DNA from: Aedes albopictus
Taxonomy: Eukaryota > Arthropoda > Insecta > Diptera > Culicidae
Assembly (NCBI RefSeq): GCF_035046485.1
Contig: NC_085138.1
Span: 40,955,464 to 41,019,463, forward strand
Direction: 5' to 3'
DNA length: 64,000 nucleotides
Under the pieces are notes generated by a model. That model was not told where the DNA came from. It made no database searches and saw only the letters and a program-made list of their open reading frames with translations. Position 1 is the first letter of the stretch; the number at the start of each line of letters is the position of its first letter. A program made the position numbers and the translations under genes. Of the stretch, positions 44,721 through 56,769 are shown one piece after another.

Positions 44721-46125
44721 ATTGCAGTGTAACTTTAAGATGATTGCAACTCTATAGATTAGGAAAGATAAAACCACCGAGGACATCTTTCTCCTCCACA
44801 CAGACGACGATGATGATTATGAAGGAAGTTCCTTCCCGGCACTAAGCGTCCTCACATTTATGCTTACGCTCAACTACCCATACCTGGCTGAAGCGCTTTT
44901 TCAAAACGATACACTTTTTCCGCCTAGCGGAAGCCACCAGGAAGAGCACGCCATGAGTCTTGGTGCCCCCTCTGCTAGCTTTGCTGCTTGCTTTGATTAT
45001 CCTTGCGCTAGATGGTGCCTACTGCCATCCAGGGCCTACTCCGTGATGTGGCGCCTCCATCCAAGGCAGCTGCGACGACACGGCGACGACGACGACGACG
45101 ACAGAGTTAAGTATGTTTCACCTTGTTAATTGCGGCGTTCTCGCAAATATAATAACGATAATTAGGTGGCACGGCTTTCACTTCGCTCGTTGAGGTATTA
45201 TTCATGGAAAGATGAATGAGCCTGAAACGGCAAGATGCCACACCGCAATTATAACGTCCCCTCCCTCTGTGAGCACGACTGCTGATACCCGGATCCGGAT
45301 ACAATTTCTGTTTTTATGGGGTGGGAGATAATTTGGAGCCAACACACAGCCAGTCAGTGCAATGAAGTCTAATCACTTGAGACGAGTGGTGCTCTCAACG
45401 CTCGGTGGTGGTGCTCGGAAATTGAGGATAAATTTTAAACAAAACGCAAATGGATTGGAGGCGCAGAAGAGGGGGGCGAGGGCTTTTATTACCAATTTCA
45501 TCTCGATTTGAAAGCACTTGTGAAGTGCGGAGAGAATACCCTTGCCAAAGCCACCGCAGTACAGCCCTCCGGATGATTTATTCCGCTGGCCGACCGTACG
45601 GGACCATTTGGAGCCATTTCGCATGAAATTGGGTTTTAAACACAGTTCATTCTTTTCCGCTTATTTTATATTTTTTTTCTCTCCGGAAATGGTATTCACA
45701 AGCTCTACTACTATCAACACGCGGAACGAGGGTTGGCAATGGCTGAGTTTTTCCGCTCCTGTTTCGATCCCATTGGGGCTATTATTTTCAATTTAAAAGG
45801 CTATGTTGGCACTTGTTCCAATTGCGTTGTTCAAATGTGAGAAGCACAGTATTTTTGGTTTTAAGTGAGTACATTTTAGAATTGCTTAACAAAAAAAGAA
45901 AAAAAAAAAACGACTCAATACGGTTGAAATGTGCTAATGAATGTGTTCATCGAGTCGGTCTTACATACAGCCTCACTTTTATTCATGGCCTTTCATGGCA
46001 ATTCTTTAACGGATTCCTACCAATATTTGCATTACACTTCGCAGTTTTATGATGCAATTGAAAAATCAGCTGGAAACCTTTTCATTATGACATAGACTGT
46101 TAAAAATGCACTCGGTTTATTGAAA
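44721..46125. other. Spacer with a (GAC)n tract; no gene recognised
   Basis: Single-copy-looking sequence between two minisatellite blocks. A (GAC/GAT)n-like tract lies at about 45074-45104, and a smaller one near 44803-44817. The frame 44860-45129 (89 codons, ending in a poly-Asp run from the microsatellite) shows no domain. 45670-45690 and 45890-45910 are T- or A-rich. Confidence 0.45.
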
Positions 46126-46129
46126 CATA

Positions 46130-46370
46130 ACTCCTCTAGGAATTCTTCATGGAAATCCTCTAGCAATTCCTCATGAAACTTCTCCAGAAATTGTTCCAGG
46201 AATTCTTCCAAGAAATCCTCCTGGGATATCCCATGGAACTCCTCCAGGTCTTCTTCTTATATTACACCAGGAATTCCTCATTCAAGTCCTCCAGGAATTT
46301 CTCCTAGAATTCCTCATGGAATTCCATCTAGAATTCTTCATGAAATACCTCTTGGAATTCCCCTGGAATT
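46130..46370 (+). repeat. Diverged left edge of the 23-bp array
   Basis: Irregular units (GGAATTCTTCATGGAAATCC, CCTCCAGGTCTTC) that become progressively closer to the array consensus. Diverged edges around a homogeneous centre are expected for satellites maintained by unequal crossover. Confidence 0.7.
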
Positions 46371-49300
46371 CCTCCTGGAATTCCCCTGGACATCCTCCTG
46401 GAATTCCCCTGGAATTCCTCCTGCAATTCCCCTGGAATTCCTCCTGGAATTCCCCTGGAATTCCTCCTGGAATTCCCCTGGAATTCCTCTTGGAATTCCC
46501 CTGGAATTCCTCCTGGAATTCCCCTGGAATTCCTCCTGGAATTCCCCTGGAATTCCTCCTGGAATTCCCCTGGAATTCCTCCTGGAATTCCCCTGGAATT
46601 CCTCCTGGAATTCCCCTGGAATTCCTCCTGGAATTCCCCTGGAATTCCTCCTGGAATTCCCCTGGAATTCCTCCTGGAATTCCCCTGGAATTCCTCCTGG
46701 AATTCCCCTGGAATTCCTCCTGGAATTCCCCTGGAATTCCTCCTGGAATTCCCCTGGAATTCCTCCTGGAATTCCCCTGGAATTCCTCCTGGAATTCCCC
46801 TGGAATTCCTCCTGGAATTCCCCTGGAATTCCTCCTGGAATTCCCCTGGAATTCCTCCTGGAATTCCCCTGGAATTCCTCCTGGAATTCCCCTGGAATTC
46901 CTCCTGGAATTCCCCTGGAATTCCTCCTGGAATTCCCCTGGAATTCCTCCTGGAATTCCCCTGGAATTCCTCCTGGAATTCCCCTGGAATTCCTCCTGGA
47001 ATTCCCCTGGAATTCCTCCTGGAATTCCCCTGGAATTCCTCCTGGAATTCCTCCTGGAATTCCCCTGGAATTCCTCCTGGAATTCCCCTGGAATTCCTCC
47101 TGGAATTCCCCTGGAATTCCTCCTAGAATTCCCCTGGAATTCCTCCTGGAATTCCCCTGGAATTCCTCCTGGAATTCCCCTGGAATTCCTCCTGGAATTC
47201 CCCTGGAATTCCTCCTGGAATTCCCCTGGAATTCCTCCTGGAATTCCCCTGGAATTCCTCCTGGAATTCCCCTGGAATTCCTCCTGGAATTCCCCTGGAA
47301 TTCCTCCTGGAATTCCCCTGGAATTCCTCCTGGAATTCCCCTGGAATTCCTCCTGGAATTCCCCTGGAATTCCTCCTGGAATTCCCCTGGAATTCCTCCT
47401 GGAATTCCCCTGGAATTCCTTCTGGAAATCCCCTGGTATTCCTCCTGGAATTCTCCTGGTATTCCTCCTGGAATTCCCCTGGAATTCCTCCCCTGGAATT
47501 CCTTCTGGAATTCCCCTGGAATTCCTTCTGGAATTCCCCTGGAATTCCTTCTGGAATTCCCCTGGAATTCCTTCTGGAATTCCCCTGGAATTCCTTCTGG
47601 AATTCCCCTGGAATTCCTTCTGGAATTCCCCTGGAATTCCTTCTGGAATTCCCCTGGAATTCCTTCTGGAATTCCCCTGGAATTCCTTCTGGAATTCCCC
47701 TGGAATTCCTTCTGGAATTCCCCTGGAATTCCTTCTGGAATTCCCCTGGAATTCCTTCTTGAATTCCCCTGGAATTCCTCCTGGAATTCTCCTGGAATTC
47801 CTCCTGGAATTCCTCTGGAATTCCTCCTTAAATTCCTCTGGAATTCCTCCTGGAAATCCCCTGGAATTCCTCCTGGAATTCCCCTGGAATTCCTCCTGGA
47901 ATTCCCCTGGAATTCCTCCTGGAATTCCCCTGGAATTCCTCCTGGAATTCCCCTGGAATTCCTCCTGGAATTCCCCTGGAATTCCTCCTGGAATTCCCCT
48001 GGAATTCCTCCTGGAATTCCCCTGGAATTCCTCCTGGAATTCCCCTGGAATTCCTCCTGGAATTCCCCTGAAATTCCTCCTGGAATTCCCCTGGAATTCC
48101 TCCTGGAATTCCCCTGGAATTCCTCCTGGAATTCCCCTGGAATTCTTCCTGGAATTCCCCTGGAATTCTTCCTGGAATTCCCCTGGAATTCCTCCTGGAA
48201 TTCCCCTGGAATTCCTCCTGGAATTCCCCTGGAATTCCTCCTGGAATTCCCCTGGAATTCCTCCTGGAATTCCCCTGGAATTCCTCCTGGAATTCCCCTG
48301 GAATTCCTCCTGGAATTCCCCTGGAATTCCTCCTGGAATTCCCCTGGAATTCCTCCTGGAATTCCCCTGGAATTCCTCCTGGAATTCCCCTGGAATTCCT
48401 CCTGGAATTCCCCTGGAATTCCTCCTGGAATTCCCCTGGAATTCCTCCTGGAATTCCCCTGGAATTCCTCCTGGAATTCCCCTGGAATTCCTCCTGGAAT
48501 TCCCCTGGAATTCCTCCTGGAATTCCCCTGGAATTCCTCCTGGAATTCCCCTGGAATTCCTCCTGGAATTCCCCTGGAATTCCTCCTGGAATTCCCCTGG
48601 AATTCCTCCTGGAATTCCCCTGGAATTCCTCCTGGAATTCCCCTGGAATTCCTCCTGGAATTCCCCTGGAATTCCTCCTGGAATTCCCCTGGAATTCCTC
48701 CTGGAATTCCCCTGGAATTCCTCCTGGAATTCCCCTGGAATTCCTCCTGGAATTCCCCTGGAATTCCTCCTGGATTCCCCTGGAATTCCTCCTGGAATTC
48801 CCCTGGAATTCCTCCTGGAATTCCCCTGGAATTCCTCCTGGAATTCCCCTGGAATTCCTCCTGGAATTCCCCTGGAATTCCTCCTGGAATTCCCCTGGAA
48901 TTCCTCCTGGAATTCCCCTGGAATTCCTCCTGGAATTCCCCTGGAATTCCTCCTGGAATTCCCCTGGAATTCCTCCTGGAATTCCCCTGGAATTCCTCCT
49001 GGAATTCCCCTGGAATTCCTCCTGGAATTCCCCTGGAATTCCTCCTGGAATTCCCCTGGAATTCCTCCTGGAATTCCCCTGGAATTCCTCCTGGAATTCC
49101 CCTGGAATTCCTCCTGGAATTCCCCTGGAATTCCTCCTGGAATTCCCCTGGAATTCCTCCTTGAATTCCCCTGGAATTCCTCCTTGAATTCCCCTGGAAT
49201 TCCTCCTGGAATTCCCCTGGAATTCCTCCTGGAATTTCCCTGGAATTCCTCCTGGAATTCCCCTGGAATTCCTCCTGGAATTCCCCTGGAATTCCTCCTG

Positions 49301-49690
49301 GAATTCCCCTGGAATTCCTCCTGGAATTCCCCTGGAATTCCTCCTGGAATTCCCCTGGAATTCCTCCTGGAATTCCCCTGGAATTCCTCCTGGAATTCCC
49401 CTGGAATTCCTCCTGGAATTCCCCTGGAATTCCCCTGGAATTCCTCCTGGAATTCCCCTGGAATTCCTCCTGGAATTCCCCTGGAATTCCTCCTGGAATT
49501 CCCCTGGAATTCCTCCTGGAATTCCCCTGGAATTCCTCCTGGAATTCCCCTGGAATTCCTCCTGGAATTCCCCTGGAATTCCTCCTGGAATTCCCCTGGA
49601 ATTCCCCTGGAATTCCTCCTGGAATTCCCCTGGAATTCCTCCTGGAATTCCCCTGGAATTCCTCCTGGAATTCCCCTGGATTCCCCTGGA
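46370..49690 (+). repeat. 23-bp satellite, subfamily A (…CCCCT)
   Basis: The unit is GGAATTCCTCCT (12) + GGAATTCCCCT (11), repeated roughly 140 times with very few substitutions. A block at 47470-47765 has TTCT instead of CTCCT. Half-unit insertions occur at 47041 and 49430, and a 2-bp deletion near 48773. Each unit has two EcoRI sites (GAATTC). The period is not a multiple of three and the unit has no stop in any frame, so all six frames are open. That produces the 1514-codon plus-strand frame (46316-50860) and the 2418-codon minus-strand frame (46282-53538). These are not considered genes. Confidence 0.95.
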
Positions 49691-52450
49691 ATTCCCCTGG
49701 ATTCCCCTGGAATCCTCCTGGAATTCCATTGGAATTCCTCCTGGAATTCCATTGGAATTCCTCCTGGAATTCCATTGGAATTCCTCCTGGAATTCCATTG
49801 GAATTCCTCCTGGAATTCCATTGGAATTCCTCGTGGAATTCCATTGGAATTCCTCGTGGAATTCCATTGGAATTCCTCGTGGAATTCCATTGGAATTCCT
49901 CGTGGAATTCCATTGGAATTTCTCCTGGAATTCCGTTGGAATTCCTCCTGGAATTCCGTTGGAATTCCTCCTGGAATTCCGTTGGAATTCCTCCTGGAAT
50001 TCCGTTGGAATTCCTCCTGGAATTCCGTTGGAATTCCTCCTGGAATTCCGTTGGAATTCCTCCTGGAATTCCGTTGGAATTCCTCCTGGAATTCCGTTGG
50101 AATTCCTCCTGGAATTCCGTTGGAATTCCTCCTGGAATTCCGTTGGAATTCCTCCTGGAATTCCGTTGGAATTCCTCCTGGAATTCCGTTGGAATTCCTC
50201 CTGGAATTCCGTTGGAATTCCTCCTGGAATTCCGTTGGAATTCCTCCTGGAATTCCGTTGGAATTCCTCCTGGAATTCCGTTGGAATTCCTCCTGGAATT
50301 CCGTTGGAATTCCTCCTGGAATTCCGTTGGAATTCCTCCTGGAATTCCGTTGGAATTCCTCCTGGAATTCCGTAGGAATTCCTCCTGGAATTCCGTTGGA
50401 ATTCCTCCTGGAATTCCGTTGGAATTCCTCCTGGAATTCCGTTGGAATTCCTCCTGGAATTCCGTTGGAATTCCTCCTGGAAATCCGTTGGAATTCCTCC
50501 TGGAATTCCGTTGAAATTCCTCCTGGAATTCCTCCTGGATTTCCGTTGGAATTCCTCCTGGAATTCCGTTGGAATTCCTCCTGGGATTCCGTTGGAATTC
50601 CTCCTGGAATTCCGTTGGAATTCCTCCTGGAATTCTGTTGGAATTCCTCCTGGAATTCCGTTGGAATTCCTCCTGGAATTCCGTTGGAATTCCTCCTGGA
50701 ATTCCGTTGGAATTCCTCCTGGAATTCCGTTGGAATTCCTCCTGGAACTCCATTGGAATTCCTCCTGGAATTCCATTGGAATTCCTCCTGGAATTCCATT
50801 GGAATTCCTCCTGGAATTCCATTGGAATTCCTCCTGGAATTCCATTGGAATTCCTCCTGATATTTAATTGGAATTCCTCCTGGAATTCCATTGGAATTCC
50901 TCCTGGAATTCCATTGGAATTCCTCCTGGAATTCCTCCTGGAATTCCCCTGGAATTCCTCCTGGAATTCCCCTGGAATTCCTCCTGGAATTCCCCTGGAA
51001 TTCCTCCTGGAATTCCCCTGGAATTCCTCCTGGAATTCCCCTGGATTCCCCTGGAATTCCCCTGGATTCCTCTGGAATCCTCCTGGAATTCCATTGGAAT
51101 TCCTCCTGGAATTCCATTGGAATTCCTCCTGGAATTCCATTGGAATTCCTCGTGGAATTCCATTGGAATTTCTCCTGGAATTCCGTTGGAATTCCTCCTG
51201 GAATTCCGTTGGAATTCCTCCAGGAATTCCGTTGGAATTCCTCCTGGAATTCCGTTGGAATTCCTCCTGGAATTCCGTTGGAATTCCTCCTGGAATTCCG
51301 TTGGAATTCCTCCTGGAATTCCGTTGGAATTCCTCCTGGAATTCCGTTGGAATTCCTCCTGGAATTCCGTTGGAATTCCTCCTGGAATTCCGTTGGAATT
51401 CCTCCTGGAATTCCGTTGGAATTCCTCCTGGAATTCCGTTGGAATTCCTCCTGGAATTCCGTTGGAATTCCTCCTGGAATTCCGTTGGAATTCTTCCTGG
51501 AATTCCGTTGGAATTCCTCCTGGAATTCCGTTGGAATTCCTCCTGGAAATCCGTTGGAATTCCTCCTGGAATTCCGTTGAAATTCCTCCTGGAATTCCGT
51601 TGAAATTCCTCCTGGAATTCCTCCTGGAATTCCGTTGGAATTCCTCCTGGAATTCCGTTGGAATTCCTCCTGGAATTCCGTTGGAATTCCTCCTGGAATT
51701 CCGTTGGAATTCCTCCTGGAATTCCGTTGGAATTCCTCCTGGAATTCCGTTGGAATTCCTCCTGGAATTCCGTTGGAATTCCTCCTGGAATTCCGTTGGA
51801 ATTCCTCCTGGAATTCCGTTGGAATTCCTCCTGGAATTCCGTTGGAATTCCTCCTGGAATTCCGTTGGAATTCCTCCTGGAATTCCGTTGGAATTCCTCC
51901 TGGAATTCCGTTGGAATTCCTCCTGGAATTCCGTTGGAATTCCTCCTGGAATTCCGTTGGAATTCCTCCTGGAATTCTGTTGGAATTCCTCCTGGAATTC
52001 CGTTGGAATTCCTCCTGGAATTCCGTTGGAATTCCTCCTGGAATTCCGTTGGAATTCCTCCTGGAATTCCGTTGGAATTCCTCCTGGAATTCCGTTGGAA
52101 TTCCTCCTGGAATTCCGTTGGAATTCCTCCTGGAATTCCGTTGGAATTCCTCCAGGAATTTCATTGGAATTCCTCCTGGAATTCCATTGGAATTCCTCCT
52201 GGAATTCCATTGGAATTCCTCCTGATATTTAATTGGAATTCCTCCTGGAATTCCATTGGAATTCCTCCTGGAATTCCATTGGAATTCCTCCTGGAATTCC
52301 ATTGGAATTCCTCCTGGAATTCCATTGAAATTCCTCCTGGAATTCCATTGGAATTCCTCCTGGAATTCCATTGAAATTCCTCCTGGAATTCCATTGGATT
52401 TCCTTCTGGAATTCCATTGGAATTCCTCCTGGAATTCCGTTGGAACTCCT
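49690..52450 (+). repeat. 23-bp satellite, subfamily B (…CCGTT / …CCATT) in two 1365-bp higher-order copies
   Basis: The same 12+11 architecture with GGAATTCCGTT or GGAATTCCATT as the 11-mer. Rare markers show a higher-order repeat: AATCCTCCTGG at 49711 and 51076, and GATATTTAATTGG at 50859 and 52224, each 1365 bp apart. Within each copy the order is A-type units, then CATT, then CGTT, then CATT. The two copies therefore arose by one long duplication. Confidence 0.92.
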
Positions 52451-52479
52451 CCTGGAATTCCGTTGGAATTTCTCCTGAA

Positions 52480-55041
52480 ATTCCTTTGGAATTTCTCCTG
52501 AAATTCCTTTGAAATTTCTCCTGAAATTCCTTTGGAATTTCTCCTGAAATATCTTTGGAATTTCTCCTGAAATTCCTTTGGAATTTCTCCTGAAATTCCT
52601 TTGGAATTTCTCCTGAAATTCCTTTGGAATTTCTCCTGAAATTCCTTTGGAATTTCTCCTGAAATTCCTTTGGAATTTCTCCTGAAATTGCTTTGGAATT
52701 TCTCCTGAAATTGCTTTGGAATTTCTCCTGAAATTCCTTTGGAATTTCTCCTGAAATTCCTTTGGAATTTCTCCTGAAATTCCTTTGGAATTTCTCCTGA
52801 AATTCCTTTGGAATTTCTCCTGAAATTCCTTTGGAATTTCTCCTGAAATTCCTTTGGAATTTCTCCTGAAATTCCTTTGGAATTTCTCCTGAAATTCCTT
52901 TGGAATTTCTCCTGAAATTCCTTTGGAATTTCTCCTGAAATTCCTTTGGAATTTCTCCTGAAATTCCTTTGGAATTTCTTCTGAAATTCCTTTGGAATTT
53001 CTCCTGAAATTCCTTTGGAATTTCTCCTGAAATTCCTTTGGAATTTCTCCTGAAATTCCTTTGGAATTTCTCCTGAAATTCCTTTGGAATTTCTCCTGAA
53101 ATTCCTTTGGAATTTCTCCTGAAATTCCTTTGGAATTTCTCCTGAAATTCCTTTGGAGTTTCTCCTGAAATTCCTTTGGAATTTCTCCTGAAATTCCTTT
53201 GGAATTTCTCCTGAAATTCCTTTGGAATTTCTCCTGAAATTCCTTTGGAATTTCTCCTGAAATTCCTTTGGAATTTCTCCTGAAATTCCTTTGGAATTTC
53301 TCCTGAAATTCCTTTGGAATTTCTCCTGAAATTCCTTTGGAATTTCTCCTGAAATTCCTTTGGAATTTTTCCTGAAATTCCTTTGGAATTTCTCCTGAAA
53401 TTCCTTTGGAATTTCTCCTGAAATTCTTTTGGAATTTCTCCTGAAATTCTTTTGGAATTTCTGCTGAAATTTCTTTGGAATTTCTTCTGAAATCCCTTTG
53501 GTGTTTCTTCTGAAATTCCTTTGGAATTTATCCTGCAATTCCTCTAGAATTTCTCTTGAAATTCTCCTGGAATTTATCCTGAAATTCTCCTGGAATTTCT
53601 CCTGAAGTTCTCCTGGAATTTCTCCTGAAATTCCTCTAGAATTTTCCTTGAAATTCTCCAGGAATTTCTCCCAAATTTCTTCTGGAATTTCTTCTGAAAT
53701 TCTCCTGGAATTTCTCCTGAAATAGAGGAATTGAAATTCTCCTGAAATTCTTCTGGAATTTCTTAAACTCTTCTGGAATTTCTCCTGAAATTCCTTTGGA
53801 ATTTCTCCTGAAATTCCTTTGGAATTTCTCCTGAAATTCCTTTGGAATTTCTCCTGAATTTCCTGAAATTCCTTTGGAATTTCTCCTGAAATTCCTTTGG
53901 AATTTCTCCTGAAATTCCTTTGGAATTTCTCCTGAAATTCCTTTGGAATTTCTCCTGAAATTCCTTTGGAATTTCTCCTGAAATTCCTTTGGAATTTCTT
54001 CTGAAATTCCTTTGGAATTTCTTCTGAAATTCCTCTGGAATTTCTCCTGAAATTCCTTTGGAATTTCTCCTGAAATTCCTTTGGAATTTCTCCTGAAATT
54101 CCTTTGGAATTTCTCCTGAAATTCCTTTGGAATTTCTCCTGAAATTCCTTTGGAATTTCTCCTGAAATTCCTTTGGAATTTCTCCTGAAATTCCTTTGGA
54201 ATTTCTCCTGAAATTCCTTTGGAATTTCTCCTGAAATTCCTTTGGAATTTCTCCTGAAATTCCTTTGGAATTTCTCCTGAAATTCCTTTGGAATTTCTCC
54301 TGAAATTCCTTTGGAATTTCTCCTGAAATTCCTTTGGAATTTCTCCTGAAATTCCTTTGGAATTTCTCCTGAAATTCCTTTGGAATTTCTCCTGAAATTC
54401 CTTTGGAATTTCTCCTGAAATTCCTTTGGAATTTCTCCTGAAATTCCTTTGGAATTTCTCCTGAAATTCCTTTGGAATTTCTCCTGAAATTCCTTTGGAA
54501 TTTCTCCTGAAATTCCTTTGGAATTTCTCCTGAAATTCCTTTGGAATTTCTCCTGAAATTCCTATGGAATTTCTCCTGAAATTCCTTTGGAATTTCTCCT
54601 GAAATTCCTTTGGAATTTCTCCTGAAATTCCTTTGGAATTTCTCCTGAAATTCCTTTGGAATTTCTCCTGAAATTCTTTTGGAATTTCTCCTGAAATTCT
54701 TTTGGAATTTCTGCTGAAATTTCTTTGGAATTTCTTCTGAAATCCCTTTGGTGTTTCTTCTGAAATTCCTTTGGAATTTATCCTGCAATTCCTCTAGAAT
54801 TTCTCTTGAAATTCTCCTGGAATTTATCCTGAAATTCTCCTGGAATTTCTCCTGAAGTTCTCCTGGAATTTCTCCTGAAATTCCTCTAGAATTTTCCTTG
54901 AAATTCTCCAGGAATTTCTCCCAAATTTCTTCTGGAATTTCTTCTGAAATTCTCCTGGAATTTCTCCTGAAATAGAGGAATTGAAATTCTCCTGAAATTC
55001 TTCTGGAATTTCTTAAACTCTTCTGGAATTTCTCCTGAAAT
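52480..55041 (+). repeat. 23-bp satellite, subfamily C, in a 1250-bp tandem duplication
   Basis: The unit is GGAATTTCTCCT (12) + GAAATTCCTTT (11); it has lost the GAATTC core. A distinctive irregular segment (AAATAGAGGAATTG at 53720 and 54970, and a TTCTTAAACTCTTCTGG string at the same 1250-bp offset) shows that about 52542-53791 was duplicated to 53792-55041, with near identity over the irregular part. A second large minus-strand frame (53763-54788) starts with the same residues as the 2418-codon frame because of this duplication. Confidence 0.92.
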
Positions 55042-55500
55042 TCTTCTAGATTTCTCTTGCAACTCTTCTGAAATTTCTCCTGAAATTCTTCTGGAACTTT
55101 TCTTGAAATTCTTCTGAAATTTCTTTTGCAATTCTTCGGGAATTTCTCCTTAAATCCTCGGGAATTTCTCCTAGAATTTTCTAGATTTTCTCTGGAGTTT
55201 TCCTGGATTTTGTCTTGGAATACCTTCAGGAATATATCCTTTGATCTCTTGTTGAATTTTACCTGAGTTTTCTCCTGAAATTTCTCTTGGAGATCCTTCT
55301 GTTATTCTTCTGAAATTGCTTCTGGTATTTCTTCAGAAATTCCCATTGGAATTCCCCCTGGAATTTCTTTTACAGTTATCCTAGAAATTATCCTTGGATT
55401 CTTCCAGGAATTAGCCCAGTGATTTGTCCAGAATTTTTCCTGGGTTTCTTGCTTGCGGTTCCCATAGAACTTCAATGATCTCTGTAGCAATGATTTTAAC
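55042..55500 (+). repeat. Diverged right edge of the 23-bp array
   Basis: Units become irregular (CTTGGAATACCTTCAGGAAT, CCTGGAATTTCTTTTAC) up to about 55500, mirroring the diverged left edge. Confidence 0.7.
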
Positions 55501-55505
55501 TGGTA

Positions 55506-56760
55506 AGGACTGTTCAATTTATAAAATGGACAACTTGCTTGTGCGACATCTTTTTTATTTTTCAATAAAATCATTAGCAGTTTTTTGCATAACTTTCTAT
55601 AGCTATTCTCAAATGTAGGAAAAATATAACATTAAGCAAAATGTTCTTTATTGTGTAACTGAAGCGGTTTTCGTAAAACATCAATAAAAACCCATTTCTC
55701 AAAATTCGACATAACTTGCCACATACTTAATATGCACATTTTCATGAAGTTTTCAATGTATTGGAATCTAATACTATTCTACTAAAGGTAAAGCTTAATA
55801 GTTGGTCAGTAATAATGCACCAAGCAGTCTGCGGCTTGATATGGTGAGTTGCCTTATTTTCATAGAAATTATGAAAAAATGTTCATTTAAGTCCTGTGCT
55901 GGAATAACATCACGGATTCGGCTAAAAATTTGTCCAGAGTAGTAGAATATTGCTCTCTGAATGATACAGAAGAAAAATTTACTTATAATTGCATTTCTCA
56001 TCAAAAATTTGAACCATAAAGATGGCCATATTAAAATATGTCATACTTTTTGCTCCATTGATGCAGATTTTCGACTCTAGCGAATCTTGTTATTATTATT
56101 TTTCAGCAAAGTTGGTCCTATGTTATTGTACACCTTATTTAATAATAATCGGATGCAAAGTTTTCATTTCCAACATTATTGTTATGGAAAATTTGCATTA
56201 GGTTAAATTGTTATTTGTAAGGTTTTGATTACTGTGTCTGCAATAGCGCACAGTAACTAAACCAGCAATGCTATTAAGAAGCAGTTTTCTGCATTTAAAA
56301 CCACATTATTCCCACTTTCGACTGGATGCATAAAAAAAATTAATTTTTTAACATTTTCATGCCCTTTTTGCTTTACAATTGGATTTTATTGAAAAAATCG
56401 AATCTTACTTGAGACTTTAATATCTCAACACTTAATTTCCCGATTGAGTTTAAATTTTGCCAAAATGTTTATTACTCATGCTGCTGCCGCATGGCACATA
56501 CTTTTCTGGTATTAAAAACGATTTACCATATGTGAACAGTAATTTTATATACACTTTCTATTTTCAGCAATCAAAAAATTCACCTTATTTAACACCTGGT
56601 CGATTTTCTATAAAATAAAATTATTTTTATTCGATTTAAAAATGATCATTGTAATGACAGATGATGTACTGTACAACGAAGCAAGGGTGGTTAAATTTGA
56701 ACTACGCGTCTTCTTTTTATAGCCTTATAAAGTTGTCCGTTTTATTAATTGAACAGTCCT
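55506..56760. mobile_element. 1.26-kb TA-flanked element
   Basis: The left end AGGACTGTTCAATT (from 55506) continues TATAAAATGGACAACTT. The right end (to 56760) on the minus strand is AGGACTGTTCAATT, continuing AATAAAACGGACAACTT. TA occurs at 55504-55505 and 56761-56762. The inverted repeats are about 31 bp with two mismatches. The AT-rich interior has no frame over about 70 codons, so it is nonautonomous. It separates the 23-bp array from the right inner minisatellite (56770-57640). Confidence 0.85.
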
Positions 56761-56769
56761 TACTTCACT

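Noticed and set aside
46282..53538. A 2418-codon minus-strand open frame, with 1514-, 1600- and 1005-codon companions in other frames and strands
   Set aside because: The frames follow the 23-bp unit, which has no stop in any frame. All six frames are open and boundaries fall at unit variants, so openness carries no evidence of coding. Collagen-like or silk-like appearance is compositional.
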